From Bacteroidales bacterium (lineage in GTDB: Bacteria > Bacteroidota > Bacteroidia > Bacteroidales > F082): a stretch of 64,000 nucleotides of DNA. The stretch is from NCBI GenBank assembly GCA_024710405.1, contig JANJUV010000012.1, positions 1 through 64,000 of the forward strand. The letters are read 5' to 3'. The notes beneath the pieces were generated by a model, which worked only from the letters and a program-made list of their open reading frames with translations, did no database searches and was not told where the DNA came from. The translations under genes and the position numbers were made by a program. Position 1 is the stretch's first letter, and each line of letters starts with the position of its first letter. Positions 63,290 to 64,000 of this stretch are shown here, piece after piece.

Positions 63290-64000
63290 ATGAAACAGAT
63301 TGCCGTTGACATCAGAGACATCCGGAAATCCTATACCGGCATAAAGGCCCTTCAAGGCATTAATATACAGATTAACAGCGGCGAACTCTTTGGATTTATC
63401 GGACCGGATGGAGCAGGCAAAACCAGCCTGTTCCATATCCTCACCAGCCTTGTAATACCTGATAGCGGGTCAGCAACGGTTGCCGGATACGATACCATAC
63501 ACGATTATCGCGAAATACGAAAAATTGTAGGTTATATGCCTGGAAAATTTTCGCTCTATCAGGATCTTACGGTTGATGAAAACCTGAAGTTCTTTGCAGG
63601 CATTTTCCGGACAACCATTCACGAACATTTTGAATTATACAAGGATATTTTTGCCCAGCTCGAACCGTTCAGAAAGCGAAAGGCAGGGCAGCTGTCAGGC
63701 GGAATGAAACAAAAACTGGCCCTTAGCTGTGCTCTTGTCCACAAACCTCAGCTGCTGTTTCTCGATGAACCAACAACTGGTGTAGATGCTGTGAGCCGTA
63801 CTGAATTTTGGGAAATACTACAACGGATTAAATACATGGGCATCACAGTTATTGTTTCAACGCCTTATATGGATGAAGCTGCCCTGTGTGACAGGGTTGC
63901 GCTTATGAATAAGGGAAGCATTATGGCTGTCAACAGCCCCGAAAACATTGTTCGTTCTTTTGGCAAAAATTTATATGCCGTCAAATCGGAGCAAATGTTT
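63290..64000 (+). CDS. ABC exporter ATP-binding protein, YbhF-like (partial, runs off the edge)
   Basis: 237 codons, no stop before the window ends. ATG 63290, six bases after the DUF2147 stop. Walker A GPDGAGKT at 38-45, signature LSGGMKQK at 135-142, Walker B LLFLDE at 155-160 with D-loop. The H-loop reads VIVSTPYMDEA: Pro replaces the switch His, as in the first ATPase half of YbhF-type transporters. A second ATPase domain and permeases should follow outside the window. Confidence 0.9.
   Translation, partial: MKQIAVDIRDIRKSYTGIKALQGINIQINSGELFGFIGPDGAGKTSLFHILTSLVIPDSGSATVAGYDTIHDYREIRKIVGYMPGKFSLYQDLTVDENLKFFAGIFRTTIHEHFELYKDIFAQLEPFRKRKAGQLSGGMKQKLALSCALVHKPQLLFLDEPTTGVDAVSRTEFWEILQRIKYMGITVIVSTPYMDEAALCDRVALMNKGSIMAVNSPENIVRSFGKNLYAVKSEQMF

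Overview
The window reads as chromosome of an anaerobic, H2-metabolising member of the Bacteroidota, probably class Bacteroidia. Reasons: five secreted proteins end in the type IX secretion (T9SS) sorting domain with a PNP motif; genes are preceded by the phylum's -7 promoter element TAnnTTTG and A-rich leaders rather than Shine-Dalgarno sites; there is an RprX/RprY-type two-component pair, a Bacteroidota-style LptD, and a lysyl-tRNA synthetase with the C-terminal extension usual in this phylum. No rRNA, tRNA, CRISPR array or insertion sequence is visible, and the gene order looks like core chromosome. The species cannot be fixed from the sequence.

Layout. 0.3-16.9 kb: a giant alpha-2-macroglobulin-like protein (minus) diverging from a ComB-like phosphatase, a T9SS-exported BNR-repeat protein, a sodium/solute symporter, tadA, lptD (minus), an N-acetylmuramoyl-L-alanine amidase and an MCE/MlaD protein. 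16.9-20.6 kb, minus strand: tsaB, an efflux adaptor and a TolC-like channel. 20.9-25.7 kb: a secreted M1 metallopeptidase, an AlkD-type DNA glycosylase, a DUF302 protein and a beta-lactamase-fold lipoprotein. 25.8-27.9 kb, minus strand: rprY-rprX. 28.0-31.0 kb: a putative small transcript with an 18-codon frame and strong terminator, then pgi and three small genes. 31.2-33.2 kb: a U32 protein and a NarL-type response regulator.

33.3-45.5 kb is the centrepiece: one co-directional run of ten genes with gaps of at most 58 bases. It encodes an unusual receiver protein, the trimeric NAD/ferredoxin-type [FeFe]-hydrogenase HydC-HydB-HydA, a histidine kinase whose input region is itself a hydrogenase-like H-cluster domain (HydS-HK), a single receiver, a receiver-kinase, and all three H-cluster maturases HydG, HydF and HydE. 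A 19-base perfect palindrome sits immediately upstream of the first -7 box. My reading is that the operon makes a confurcating or bifurcating hydrogenase and a sensor that reports H2 or redox state through a phosphorelay; the NarL-type regulator encoded just upstream is the obvious candidate DNA-binding output. This circuit is inferred.

45.7-59.8 kb carries two more T9SS cargoes, lysS, an outer-membrane barrel protein with a SPOR-like tail, a 38-residue membrane peptide, a secreted peptidylarginine-deiminase-like enzyme with the active-site pattern of the Porphyromonas enzyme PPAD, tatA, a LysM transglycosylase and two lipoproteins. 59.9-64.0 kb is a TetR-controlled exporter operon (TetR, TolC, YbhG-like adaptor, DUF2147, YbhF-like ATPase) that runs off the right edge; it has the best promoter/operator in the window. 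All coordinates and motifs were read by eye; no database search was run.
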